Assembly: GCA_003168265.1 (NCBI GenBank)
Contig: PMSV01000009.1
Location: 1-64,000 of the forward strand
DNA from: Chitinophagaceae bacterium
GTDB lineage: Bacteria > Bacteroidota > Bacteroidia > Chitinophagales > Chitinophagaceae
Direction of reading: 5' to 3'
Length of the DNA: 64,000 nt
Below the pieces are notes generated by a model. That model saw only the letters and a list, made by a program, of their open reading frames with translations, did no database searches and had not been told where the DNA came from. Numbering within the stretch: position 1 is the first letter of the stretch; every line of letters begins with the position of its first letter. Shown here in pieces: positions 44,872-52,300 of the stretch. Both the position numbers and the translations under genes were made by a program.

Positions 44872-45531
44872 ATGAAATCAGTATCAATTTTCAAGAGCCG
44901 CATTCTGTTCTTATTTGTTTCATTGATGGCCAGTCAAATGCTGTCATATGGGCAATCGGCAAGAGATGTTTTCAACAACAGTGAAACCCAGATTCTGTTC
45001 CTGGGCGTAGATTTCACCAAGGCCAAATTCATTGACTTCCTGACCGAAAATCAGTTCGATCTCAGGGATAAGGTGTTTCCCGGCGTTAATGAAACGATCA
45101 TTACCGAAATGAAAAAATTTACAATCAGTAACTCCTTCCATAAAAGTTTTGTAGATCATGATATGGGCCCTGTATCCAACCGAAATTCCAAGATCAATGC
45201 GGAGGACATCAAATCGACCAATACCGCCGATTTTCACAAATTCACCCCGGCGGATATCGACAAATTGATAAGCGGTTTTGATTTCGGAGAAAAGAAGGGA
45301 GTAGGATTGCTCTTCATTTGCGAAGGCGCAAGCAAGTCCCTCAAAGCGGCAGCTTTCTGGGTGACCCTGGTCGATATGCGTTCCCACCGGATCCTGATGA
45401 CGGAAAGAGTAGAAGGGAAACTCAGCGGAATGGGTATGAAGGGTGCAGTTCTCGGCGCCTTTAAGAATGTACTGGAAGAAATCGACAAGCAGAAATATTC
45501 AGAGTGGAAGACCAAATACAATAATTCCTGA
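44872..45531 (+). CDS. Conserved exported protein of unknown function
   Basis: A 219-residue protein with a Sec signal peptide (about 1-25, ending MLSYGQ). The mature part is mixed alpha/beta, with ETQILFLGVDFTKAKFID at the N-terminus and a C-terminal glycine-rich helix GMGMKGAVLGAFKNVLEEI. It is not a LolA-type carrier, which other aryl polyene clusters have. It lies between the dehydratase (14 nt) and the thioesterase (7 nt), so it is an integral member of the operon and probably handles the product in the periplasm. Function not recognised. Confidence 0.75.
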   Translation: MKSVSIFKSRILFLFVSLMASQMLSYGQSARDVFNNSETQILFLGVDFTKAKFIDFLTENQFDLRDKVFPGVNETIITEMKKFTISNSFHKSFVDHDMGPVSNRNSKINAEDIKSTNTADFHKFTPADIDKLISGFDFGEKKGVGLLFICEGASKSLKAAAFWVTLVDMRSHRILMTERVEGKLSGMGMKGAVLGAFKNVLEEIDKQKYSEWKTKYNNS

Positions 45532-45538
45532 TACAAGT

Positions 45539-45967
45539 ATGCAGAATGGCCTCACAGAAAGGACTGAAGTGCTTGTGCGTTTCAATGAGGCCGATCCGCT
45601 TGGCATTGTATGGCATGGGCATTATGTCCGGTATTTTGAAGATGGAAGGGAAGCTTTTGGTTTAAAGTATGGAATCAGCTACCTGGATTTTTTTAAAAAG
45701 GGGTATATAGTCCCCATTGTAAGCATCGAATGCAATTACAAAAGATCCCTTAGATACGGGGATAAGCTGATCGTCGAGACCAGTTATATTCCTTGTCCGG
45801 CAGCCAAGATCAGGTTTAGTTATAAAATTTTCAATTCCGGGACCGGAGAACTGGTAGCAACCGGTTCTTCGGTTCAGGTTTTTTTGGATAAAGAGAATTC
45901 CTTGCTTCAATTGGTCAATCCGCCTTTTTTTGAAGAATGGAAAAAGACCTTCGGCCAGACATTATAA
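45539..45967 (+). CDS. YbgC/4-hydroxybenzoyl-CoA thioesterase-like hotdog protein
   Basis: A 142-residue single-hotdog thioesterase. The signature is FNEADPLGIVWHGHYVRYFEDGREAF, with the catalytic Asp in the DPLGIV loop (position of Asp17 in 4-HBA-CoA thioesterase). The start at 45539 gives the family length; an upstream in-frame ATG lies inside the previous gene. It would release an acyl or aryl chain from CoA or ACP, perhaps for proofreading or product release. It is 3 nt from the next ketosynthase. Confidence 0.85.
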   Translation: MQNGLTERTEVLVRFNEADPLGIVWHGHYVRYFEDGREAFGLKYGISYLDFFKKGYIVPIVSIECNYKRSLRYGDKLIVETSYIPCPAAKIRFSYKIFNSGTGELVATGSSVQVFLDKENSLLQLVNPPFFEEWKKTFGQTL

Positions 45968-45970
45968 AAA

Positions 45971-47107
45971 ATGAGGAAAGAAGTCTTTGTTGTTGCTGAT
46001 AATGTCTTATCACCCATCGGCCTGAGTTCCGAAGAAAATTTCATGGCTTTAAAAAACGATCGATCCGGGATCAGGCTCCACCAGATAGATGAATTTTCCG
46101 TCGCCCCGTTTTATTCATCACTTTTCCCCCGCGAACTTCGTTTTCCCGGAACCCCTTCCGGATTTACAAGGTTTGAAGAGCTGATCGCTGCCTCAATCAG
46201 CAGAGCGCTGGAATCTGAAACGATTAGCCTGAAAGATCCGGAGACGGTGCTGATCCTCTCTACTACTAAGGGGAATATCAGCCTGATCGAAAAACAACCT
46301 ATTTCAAAAGACCTGGAAGAAAGGATCGCTATTGCCCATTCCGCAGAACTGTTATCCGCTTATTTCGGTTATCATAGCAATCCCCTCATTATCTCCAATG
46401 CCTGCATATCGGGGCTTCTGGCCCTTCTGACAGGTTACAGGCTCATTCAATCCGGCAAATACATGCATGCTGTAGTAAGCGGCTGCGATATCATCACCCG
46501 CTTTATCCTTTCCGGATTTCAATCCTTCATGGCCGTCAGTCCTAACCCATGCAAGCCCTTCGATGCCGGAAGGGACGGGATCACCCTCGGCGAAGGGGCA
46601 GCCACCATCATCCTTTCTGCCGATGAGAAATTCGGCAGCAGGATCAGTCTATGCGGCGGAGCGGTTAGCAATGATGCGAATCACATTTCCGGCCCGTCAA
46701 GGACGGGAGAAGAATTGGCTGCCGCCGTTTCCATGGCACTGACCTTTTCAAATATCAGGGCGGATATGGTGGATATGATTTCCGCTCATGGAACGGCCAC
46801 CATTTATAATGATGAAATGGAAGCCAGGGCAATCGCACTCAATAACCTGGAAAATGTTCCGGTAAACAGTCTTAAGGGGAATTATGGCCATACCCTCGGC
46901 GCTGCAGGTTTAATAGAATCTGTAATGACCATCCATTCCTTGCTAGAGAACCTCATGCTGCCGACAAAGAATTTCCAGAAGATCGGTGTTTCCAGGCCGG
47001 TGAGGGTAAGCCAGTATCCTGCTTCATTCCCCATGAGCGTAGCGCTGAAAACGGCATCGGGATTCGGAGGCTGCAATGCAGCCCTGGTCTTCAAAAAAAA
47101 CGGTTAG
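45971..47107 (+). CDS. Beta-ketoacyl-ACP synthase (divergent)
   Basis: A 378-residue ketosynthase, shorter than the others. Nucleophile C145 in SNACISGLLAL; histidines in SAHGTATIYND and NYGHTLGAAG, with Lys in NSLKGN. The N-terminal 100 residues are compressed and more divergent. It begins 3 nt after the thioesterase. Because its active site is complete, it is probably a working condensing enzyme, possibly specialised for the first or last extension. About 120 bp of non-coding DNA follow before the methyltransferase. Confidence 0.88.
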   Translation: MRKEVFVVADNVLSPIGLSSEENFMALKNDRSGIRLHQIDEFSVAPFYSSLFPRELRFPGTPSGFTRFEELIAASISRALESETISLKDPETVLILSTTKGNISLIEKQPISKDLEERIAIAHSAELLSAYFGYHSNPLIISNACISGLLALLTGYRLIQSGKYMHAVVSGCDIITRFILSGFQSFMAVSPNPCKPFDAGRDGITLGEGAATIILSADEKFGSRISLCGGAVSNDANHISGPSRTGEELAAAVSMALTFSNIRADMVDMISAHGTATIYNDEMEARAIALNNLENVPVNSLKGNYGHTLGAAGLIESVMTIHSLLENLMLPTKNFQKIGVSRPVRVSQYPASFPMSVALKTASGFGGCNAALVFKKNG

Positions 47108-47228
47108 CAATCGGAATTTCAAGACCCAATCCTTTAATTTGCCGCTTATTAACATCAGGAGCGATGTTATCAGCAAATTTATATTCCACAAAATCCGCAG
47201 AAGCTGCCGGATTGCTATATTTTCATAA

Positions 47229-48296
47229 ATGAATTTTTTTACAGAAGACAAGACTAAGGCAATTGAAGCAAGGGAATCGGCACAATGGATTTCATTCGGA
47301 CCTGTCCTGTTCCAGGTTGCAAGGTCTCTTCGCAATCTCGGGATCCTGGAACAAATCGAAACAGCAGGAGAAAAGGGGCTTTCACTAGATGAGATCGCGA
47401 CTGGATCGGGCCTTAGCGTATATGGTGTCCGTGTACTGCTTGAATCCGGCCTGAGCATGGGCGTTGTCATAACCCAGGAAGGGCGCTATTTGCTGGCCAA
47501 GACCGGCCATTTCATCCTGCATGATCCGCTGACCAGGGTAAATATGGATTTTATCCAGGATATCTGTTATAAAGGACTATTTCACCTTGAGGAGAGCATC
47601 CGGACGGGAAAACCCGCTGGCATGAAGGAATTGGGCGAGTGGCCGACGATCTATGAAGGAGTTGCGTCCCTTCCTGAAAACCTGCAAAAAAGCTGGTTTG
47701 CATTCGATCATTTTTTTTCCGACGATGCATTTCCAAAAGTCCTTCCACTGGTCTATAAGCACTCTATCAAAAATTTATTGGACATAGGAGGTAATACGGG
47801 CAAATGGGCGATATCTTCCGCTCTCTATAAACCCGGCATGCAGATAACCATCATGGATCTGCCTGGTCCGCTTAAAAAAGCAAAGGAAGCCGCAATAAAC
47901 AGGGGCCTTGAAGACCGGATTTCCTTTCACGAATCAAATGTGCTTAATGACAAGATTCCCTTCCCGAAAGGATTCGATGCAATCTGGATGAGCCAGTTCC
48001 TGGATTGTTTCTCTGAGGAACAAATTGTTTCGATACTAAACAGGTGTCATGAGGCTTTGCCGGAAGACGGGAAAGTATTTATTTTAGAACCGTTTTGGGA
48101 CAGGCAAAAATTCGAGATAGCAGCTTTCTGTCTGCATCAGACCTCCATTTATTTTACGGCGATTGCCAATGGAAACAGTCAGATGTACGGAGCGGGAACC
48201 TTTATTCCGTTGATTGAAAAAGCCGGGTTTGAGATTGTAGAGCAAACTGACCAAATTGGTTTGAGTCAAACATTATTGGTTTGTAAAAAGCAATAA
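47229..48296 (+). CDS. SAM-dependent methyltransferase (O-methyltransferase-like)
   Basis: A 355-residue class I methyltransferase. The N-terminal part (about 1-105) is a winged-helix dimerisation domain (LGILEQIETAGEKGLSLDEIA, RYLLAKTGHFIL). The catalytic part has LLDIGGNTGKWAI for SAM binding, ITIMDLPGPLKKA, ISFHESNVLND and the post-I motif FDAIWMSQFLDCF. This layout fits caffeate/polyketide O-methyltransferases; it may methylate the aryl head or another oxygen of the pigment. The halogenase-like gene starts 5 nt later. Confidence 0.85.
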   Translation: MNFFTEDKTKAIEARESAQWISFGPVLFQVARSLRNLGILEQIETAGEKGLSLDEIATGSGLSVYGVRVLLESGLSMGVVITQEGRYLLAKTGHFILHDPLTRVNMDFIQDICYKGLFHLEESIRTGKPAGMKELGEWPTIYEGVASLPENLQKSWFAFDHFFSDDAFPKVLPLVYKHSIKNLLDIGGNTGKWAISSALYKPGMQITIMDLPGPLKKAKEAAINRGLEDRISFHESNVLNDKIPFPKGFDAIWMSQFLDCFSEEQIVSILNRCHEALPEDGKVFILEPFWDRQKFEIAAFCLHQTSIYFTAIANGNSQMYGAGTFIPLIEKAGFEIVEQTDQIGLSQTLLVCKKQ

Positions 48297-48301
48297 CTTT
48301 T

Positions 48302-49564
48302 ATGAATAAGGAAAAAACAGATGTACTGGTCATCGGTGCAGGACCCTCAGGAACGATTGCCGCATCGATCGTATATAAAGCTGGTTTTAAGGTAAAAATC
48401 GTCGAAAAACTAAAATTCCCCCGATTCGTGATCGGAGAAAGTCTCCTGCCCCGATGCATGGAAGCCCTCGAGGAAGCGGGTTTTCTCGAAGCAGTCAAAG
48501 GGATGGGATTTCAGGAAAAATTCGGCGCCAAATTCGTAATGGACGGAAAAATCTGCGATTATTTTTTTGCCGACCAGTTCACGCCCGGATGGAACTGGAC
48601 CTGGCAGGTGCCAAGAGGTGAATTTGACAAGATACTGGCCGATGAATTGCAAAAGCAGGGTGTGCCGGTCAGCTATGAAACAACGGTGACGGATATCCGT
48701 TTAAATGGTTCGGATTCAGTTACGACAGTAGTCGACAGGGAGGGCAATCAATCTGAGATCGAAGCCAGGTTTCTGATCGACGGCAGCGGTTACGGAAGGG
48801 TCATTCCCCGCCTTTTCAACCTTGACAAGCAATCCGAATTGCCTCCCCGCAAGGCAGTCTTCACTCATACAAGGGACGTCAACCGCTCGATGTCGGATGA
48901 ACCGAACCGGATAACCATTGTCGTTCACCAGCGCGGGATTTGGGTATGGGTCATCCCTTTTTCCAGCGGTATTACCTCCCTTGGCTTTGTAGGACTTCCT
49001 GAATTCTTCGAAAAACATACCGGGCCACTGAATGAACAACTCAGGTCCATGATCGAATCCGAACCTTATCTAAGGGAGAGGTTCAGGGATGTTGAATTCG
49101 TTTTCGACACAAAGGTCCTCCAGTCATGGTCCACCAAGACCGAGCGATTTTACGGCCCCGGCTTTGTACTCACCGGTAATGTGACGGAATTCCTTGATCC
49201 GGTATTCTCTTCAGGTGTCACGCTCGCATCAGTATCCAGCCAGCTAGCGGCCCACCTGGTGATCAGGCAGCTAAATGGCGAGCATCCGGACTGGGAAAAA
49301 GAATATACTGCCGCCATGATGCAGGGTGTCGATGTTTTCAGGTCCTATGTCAATGCATGGTATGATGGTACGCTGGAAACCATTTTTTTTGCCGACGATC
49401 CGGATCTCGAAGTGAAAAAAATGATTTGTTCTGTGCTGGCTGGTTATGTTTGGGACAGAAACAATCCATATGTAAAAAATCATGACTCGGCTCTGAGGAA
49501 ACTGGCATCTATCATACAATACAGGGATAGCCATAAAAACAACAAGGCTGCAGCGAGCGTCTAA
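48302..49564 (+). CDS. Flavin-dependent halogenase-like monooxygenase
   Basis: A 420-residue FAD-binding protein. Rossmann motif VLVIGAGPSGTIAAS; the FPRFVIGESLLP segment of flavin halogenases; K73 in FQEKFGAKF at the place of the halogenase active-site Lys; and the WVWVIPFSSG segment, close to the WxWxIP halogenase mark. Flexirubins are often chlorinated on the aryl ring, which fits. However, non-halogenating hydroxylases and reductases share these motifs, so substrate and reaction are open. No flavin reductase gene was found nearby; halogenases need one. Confidence 0.8.
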   Translation: MNKEKTDVLVIGAGPSGTIAASIVYKAGFKVKIVEKLKFPRFVIGESLLPRCMEALEEAGFLEAVKGMGFQEKFGAKFVMDGKICDYFFADQFTPGWNWTWQVPRGEFDKILADELQKQGVPVSYETTVTDIRLNGSDSVTTVVDREGNQSEIEARFLIDGSGYGRVIPRLFNLDKQSELPPRKAVFTHTRDVNRSMSDEPNRITIVVHQRGIWVWVIPFSSGITSLGFVGLPEFFEKHTGPLNEQLRSMIESEPYLRERFRDVEFVFDTKVLQSWSTKTERFYGPGFVLTGNVTEFLDPVFSSGVTLASVSSQLAAHLVIRQLNGEHPDWEKEYTAAMMQGVDVFRSYVNAWYDGTLETIFFADDPDLEVKKMICSVLAGYVWDRNNPYVKNHDSALRKLASIIQYRDSHKNNKAAASV

Positions 49565-49574
49565 CATCAAGAAT

Positions 49575-50177
49575 TTGCCGGAAGAGGAAAATAATATCAC
49601 GTGCGATTGCAAGATCAGCAACAGGGTCATTTCAAAAAATGGCGTGGACCTTTTTACCCGGCAGGATGGAAACCTGAATGATTTCCTCATCTCAGCTTAT
49701 GAACATTTCCGGTTAAATTATCCGAAATTTTATAAAATGGATAATTTATGCAGGCTCGGCTTGCTGGCAGCCGAGATCCTCTTAAGGGACTCTTTCAAAA
49801 AGGAAAATTACAGGCCGGAGGAGGTGGGGATCGTGCTTGCCAATTCCCATTCAAGCCTTGATACCGATCTGAAATATTATGAGACCACCCGGGGATTTGC
49901 AAGCCCCAGCCTCTTCGTGTACACACTCCCGAATATTGTGATGGGTGAGATATGCATCAGGCATAAGTTTAAGGGGGAGAATGCCTTATTTATACAACGC
50001 AAATTCAACCCTGAATTTATTCAGGAATATGTAAGAGATCTCCTTAATAACAATATATTGCAGGCCTGTATCTGCGGCTGGGTGGATCTTTTCGCGGAAA
50101 GACACGAAGCCATTTTATATCTGATTGAAAAGGGAAGTGCAGACCTCTCCCGGGAACAGAAATTAAATCCTAAGTAA
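49575..50177 (+). CDS. Short ketosynthase-like protein, catalytically incomplete
   Basis: A 200-residue protein that looks like only the N-terminal half of a ketosynthase: VGIVLANSHSSLDTD, FVYTLPNIVMGEICIRHKFKG, FIQ and ACICGWVDLF follow KS strand and helix order. No Cys stands at the nucleophile position (FIQRKFNPEF there), and the C-terminal half with the two catalytic histidines is absent. It starts with TTG and ends directly before the ACP at 50178. It may be a scaffold or a partner for the ketosynthase at 50445, filling the place the Cys-less protein holds beside copy 1. Confidence 0.7.
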   Translation: MPEEENNITCDCKISNRVISKNGVDLFTRQDGNLNDFLISAYEHFRLNYPKFYKMDNLCRLGLLAAEILLRDSFKKENYRPEEVGIVLANSHSSLDTDLKYYETTRGFASPSLFVYTLPNIVMGEICIRHKFKGENALFIQRKFNPEFIQEYVRDLLNNNILQACICGWVDLFAERHEAILYLIEKGSADLSREQKLNPK

Positions 50178-50441
50178 ATGGATGAGCTAATCGGAAATTT
50201 GAAAAAACAGATCGTGCAACAGCTGAACCTGCAGGATATCCGTCCCGAAGACATTGGAGATGATCAACCTCTGTTCGTTGAAGGTCTGGGACTGGATTCG
50301 ATCGATGCACTGGAACTGATCGTTCTTCTTCAGCAACAATACAAAATCAAATTGTCAAATCCGGAAGAAGGTCCGAAGGTTTTCTATTCCGTCAAAACGA
50401 TGGCGGACTATATCCGGGCTCATCGGTCCGGCTTATCTTAA
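50178..50441 (+). CDS. Acyl carrier protein (copy 2 of the ACP-ketosynthase pair)
   Basis: An 87-residue carrier protein with phosphopantetheine Ser S41 in GLGLDSIDALEL. It is a clear paralogue of the ACP at 24516, aligning from the first helix (LKKQIV) to the end (DYIRAHR). The ATG immediately follows the stop of the short KS-like gene, and the ketosynthase starts 3 nt after its own stop. It probably serves the adjoining ketosynthase. Confidence 0.92.
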   Translation: MDELIGNLKKQIVQQLNLQDIRPEDIGDDQPLFVEGLGLDSIDALELIVLLQQQYKIKLSNPEEGPKVFYSVKTMADYIRAHRSGLS

Positions 50442-50444
50442 AGT

Positions 50445-51656
50445 ATGGACGATCCAGTCTATGTTATAGGAATCGGATTGATCTCGGCGATCGGCAGTAA
50501 TGTGCAGGAGACCCTGAATTCTTTTGAGCAGGGAAGGCCAGGTATGAGGCCGATCAGCCTGCTTCGAACCCGTCATGACAAGGAAATCCCCACGGCCGAA
50601 GTGCCTTTCTCCAATGAGGAATTGGCGGAGAAAGCAGGACTCGCAACCCATATCAGCCGCACTGCCTTGCTCGGGACCATCGCCGGCCGCCAGGCCATGC
50701 TGGATGCCTGGATATTCTCGGAGTCCGGGCGGTCCAACTCCTATCGAATTGGTCTGGTTTCCGCCAACACGGTTGGCGGAATGGATAAGACGGAAGATTT
50801 TTTCCGACTCTATCTGACAAATCACGGTAAGGGCAAATTGCGCAATATCGTCAACCATGAATGCGGCCGCATCACGGAAATCACTGCGGATGAACTGGGC
50901 ATAAAGGATTTTGTCACCACCATAAGTACGGCATGTTCTTCCTCTGCCAATTCCATTGCCCTTGGAGCCAGGCTGATCAGAGACAATCAACTGGACCTGG
51001 TCGTCGCCGGAGGAGTTGATGCCCTATCCAGGTTCACATTGAATGGTTTTAACAGCTTAATGATCCTGGACCAGGAATTCTGCAAACCTTTCGATGAAAA
51101 CAGAAAGGGGCTCAATTTGGGAGAAGGAGCCGGGTACCTCGTACTCTCATCCGAAAAAGCCTTGAAGGCCCTGGGAAAGGAGCCCTATTGCCTTCTCTCC
51201 GGTTATGCCAATGCAAATGACGCATATCACCAGACGGCATCTTCCCCGGAAGGAACAGGCTCCTGGCTGGCTATGAAAAAAGCCCTGGATAGGGCAGGAC
51301 TGAATCCTGGTGATATTGATTATATCAACCTGCATGGTACGGGAACTCAAAACAACGATATAGCAGAAGGCACGGCCATAAAAAACCTTTTTGCTCCGCA
51401 TTACCCGAAAATGAGCTCTACCAAATCCTTCACAGGCCATACCCTTGGCGCCTGCGGGGGAATTGAAGCTGTATTTTCAACCCTTTCAATAAGGCATGGA
51501 CTCGTTTATCCCAATCTCCGGTTTCAGACTCAGATGAAGGAACTTCCTTTTGCGCCAGAGACCAGGTTCTTAAAAAACGAGCCAATCAGCCATGTGCTCT
51601 CTAATTCCTTTGGCTTTGGCGGGAACTGCACCTCACTGGTATTTTCCGGCTTATAG
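50445..51656 (+). CDS. Beta-ketoacyl-ACP synthase (FabF-type), copy 2
   Basis: A 403-residue ketosynthase with nucleophile C164 in STACSSSANS, histidines in LHGTGTQNND and FTGHTLGACGG, and the Lys in SSTKSF. It is a paralogue of the ketosynthase at 24791, with the same ANTVGG, CSSSAN, GLNLGEGA and C-terminal SNSFGFGGNCTSL segments. No chain length factor follows it. It is the last gene of the cluster and abuts the convergent LEA14-like gene with no gap. Confidence 0.92.
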   Translation: MDDPVYVIGIGLISAIGSNVQETLNSFEQGRPGMRPISLLRTRHDKEIPTAEVPFSNEELAEKAGLATHISRTALLGTIAGRQAMLDAWIFSESGRSNSYRIGLVSANTVGGMDKTEDFFRLYLTNHGKGKLRNIVNHECGRITEITADELGIKDFVTTISTACSSSANSIALGARLIRDNQLDLVVAGGVDALSRFTLNGFNSLMILDQEFCKPFDENRKGLNLGEGAGYLVLSSEKALKALGKEPYCLLSGYANANDAYHQTASSPEGTGSWLAMKKALDRAGLNPGDIDYINLHGTGTQNNDIAEGTAIKNLFAPHYPKMSSTKSFTGHTLGACGGIEAVFSTLSIRHGLVYPNLRFQTQMKELPFAPETRFLKNEPISHVLSNSFGFGGNCTSLVFSGL

Positions 51657-52139
51657 TCAACGAATGCTTCCGATCAGGGAGTCGAGTTGGCTGGAACTAA
51701 AGGACTCGTTGTATTCAACGGGTATTCTGTATCCGAATAGGGATTTTTTGATCCTGATAAAACCCTCAGCCCGCAGGCTCAGGTTCTTCTTCAAAAGATA
51801 GAGCAGGGCATTTCCGGCCAGGTCCTGCAATCGGATTGGAACTGCAACCGGCACTTCAAAATTGGATAGCTTTCCTATGAGGATGGTAGAATCCAATTTA
51901 TAGTGAGTGAAAACCTTATCGTTCAGCATCAGGGAAATATCTGCACTGGTAATCCTTCCGGAAAAATTATTCGGATTATAGAAATCAACCTTGGCATAAA
52001 CGGTGGCCTCCCCCCCACTGATCCTGGAGATATGGATTTCTTTCAGGCCTGCATATTCGGGCTGCAGGGGTCTCGCGCAGGAGGCCAAAAACAAGCAGCC
52101 GCCCAGGGTCAGCAGAATAACTTTAATTTTACAATTCAT
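51657..52139 (-). CDS. LEA14-like (WHy domain) lipoprotein
   Basis: About 160 residues from the ATG at 52139, chosen because it gives a lipoprotein signal peptide (lipobox LFLASC) that a longer frame would bury. The mature part resembles a late embryogenesis abundant type 2/WHy domain, a beta sandwich (VDFYNPNNFSGRITSADISLMLN). Such proteins are linked to stress or outer-membrane surface roles in bacteria, but function is not established. Its stop lies next to the stop of the last cluster gene. Confidence 0.8.
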   Translation of the reverse strand: MNCKIKVILLTLGGCLFLASCARPLQPEYAGLKEIHISRISGGEATVYAKVDFYNPNNFSGRITSADISLMLNDKVFTHYKLDSTILIGKLSNFEVPVAVPIRLQDLAGNALLYLLKKNLSLRAEGFIRIKKSLFGYRIPVEYNESFSSSQLDSLIGSIR

Positions 52140-52241
52140 AATGCAATCTAATTCCTGGTTCCCAAACAAATCGTTAAAAATAAACCAGGTAAAATATCGT
52201 TTAATGGACACAACCCGACCTGCTTTATGAAGACCTCAGGA

Positions 52242-52272
52242 TTGACTGGCTTGATTTCATTAATACCATTTG
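52242..52272 (+). promoter_or_regulatory. Possible promoter of the subtilisin gene
   Basis: TTG at 52242-52244, a 19-nt spacer, and TACCATTTG at 52264-52272. This has one base more than the TAnnTTTG consensus, so the match is imperfect. The expected transcription start is about 20 nt before the ATG at 52301. Confidence 0.3.
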
Positions 52273-52300
52273 ATCGGCAGGTTGTACAAATTCACATTAG

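Larger units (their letters stand above)
23218..51656. other. Aryl polyene/flexirubin-type biosynthetic gene cluster
   Basis: About 28 kb and 24 genes: a TAL-like ammonia-lyase, PaaK-like ligase, three ACPs, four ketosynthases, two Cys-less KS-like proteins, FabG, a hotdog dehydratase, thioesterase, LpxL-like acyltransferase, MMPL-acyltransferase-methyltransferase, GT2-DUF2062, two CrtI-like oxidoreductases, a C45 Ntn enzyme, a methyltransferase, a halogenase-like enzyme, an ABC-2 permease and small unknowns. This gene set is known from Bacteroidota flexirubin and aryl polyene loci. Most genes are on the plus strand with gaps of 1-40 nt or overlaps, in perhaps three or four operons (from 23218, 29591, 39387 and 47229). 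DarA and DarB types are not present. Boundaries are inferred. Confidence 0.85.
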
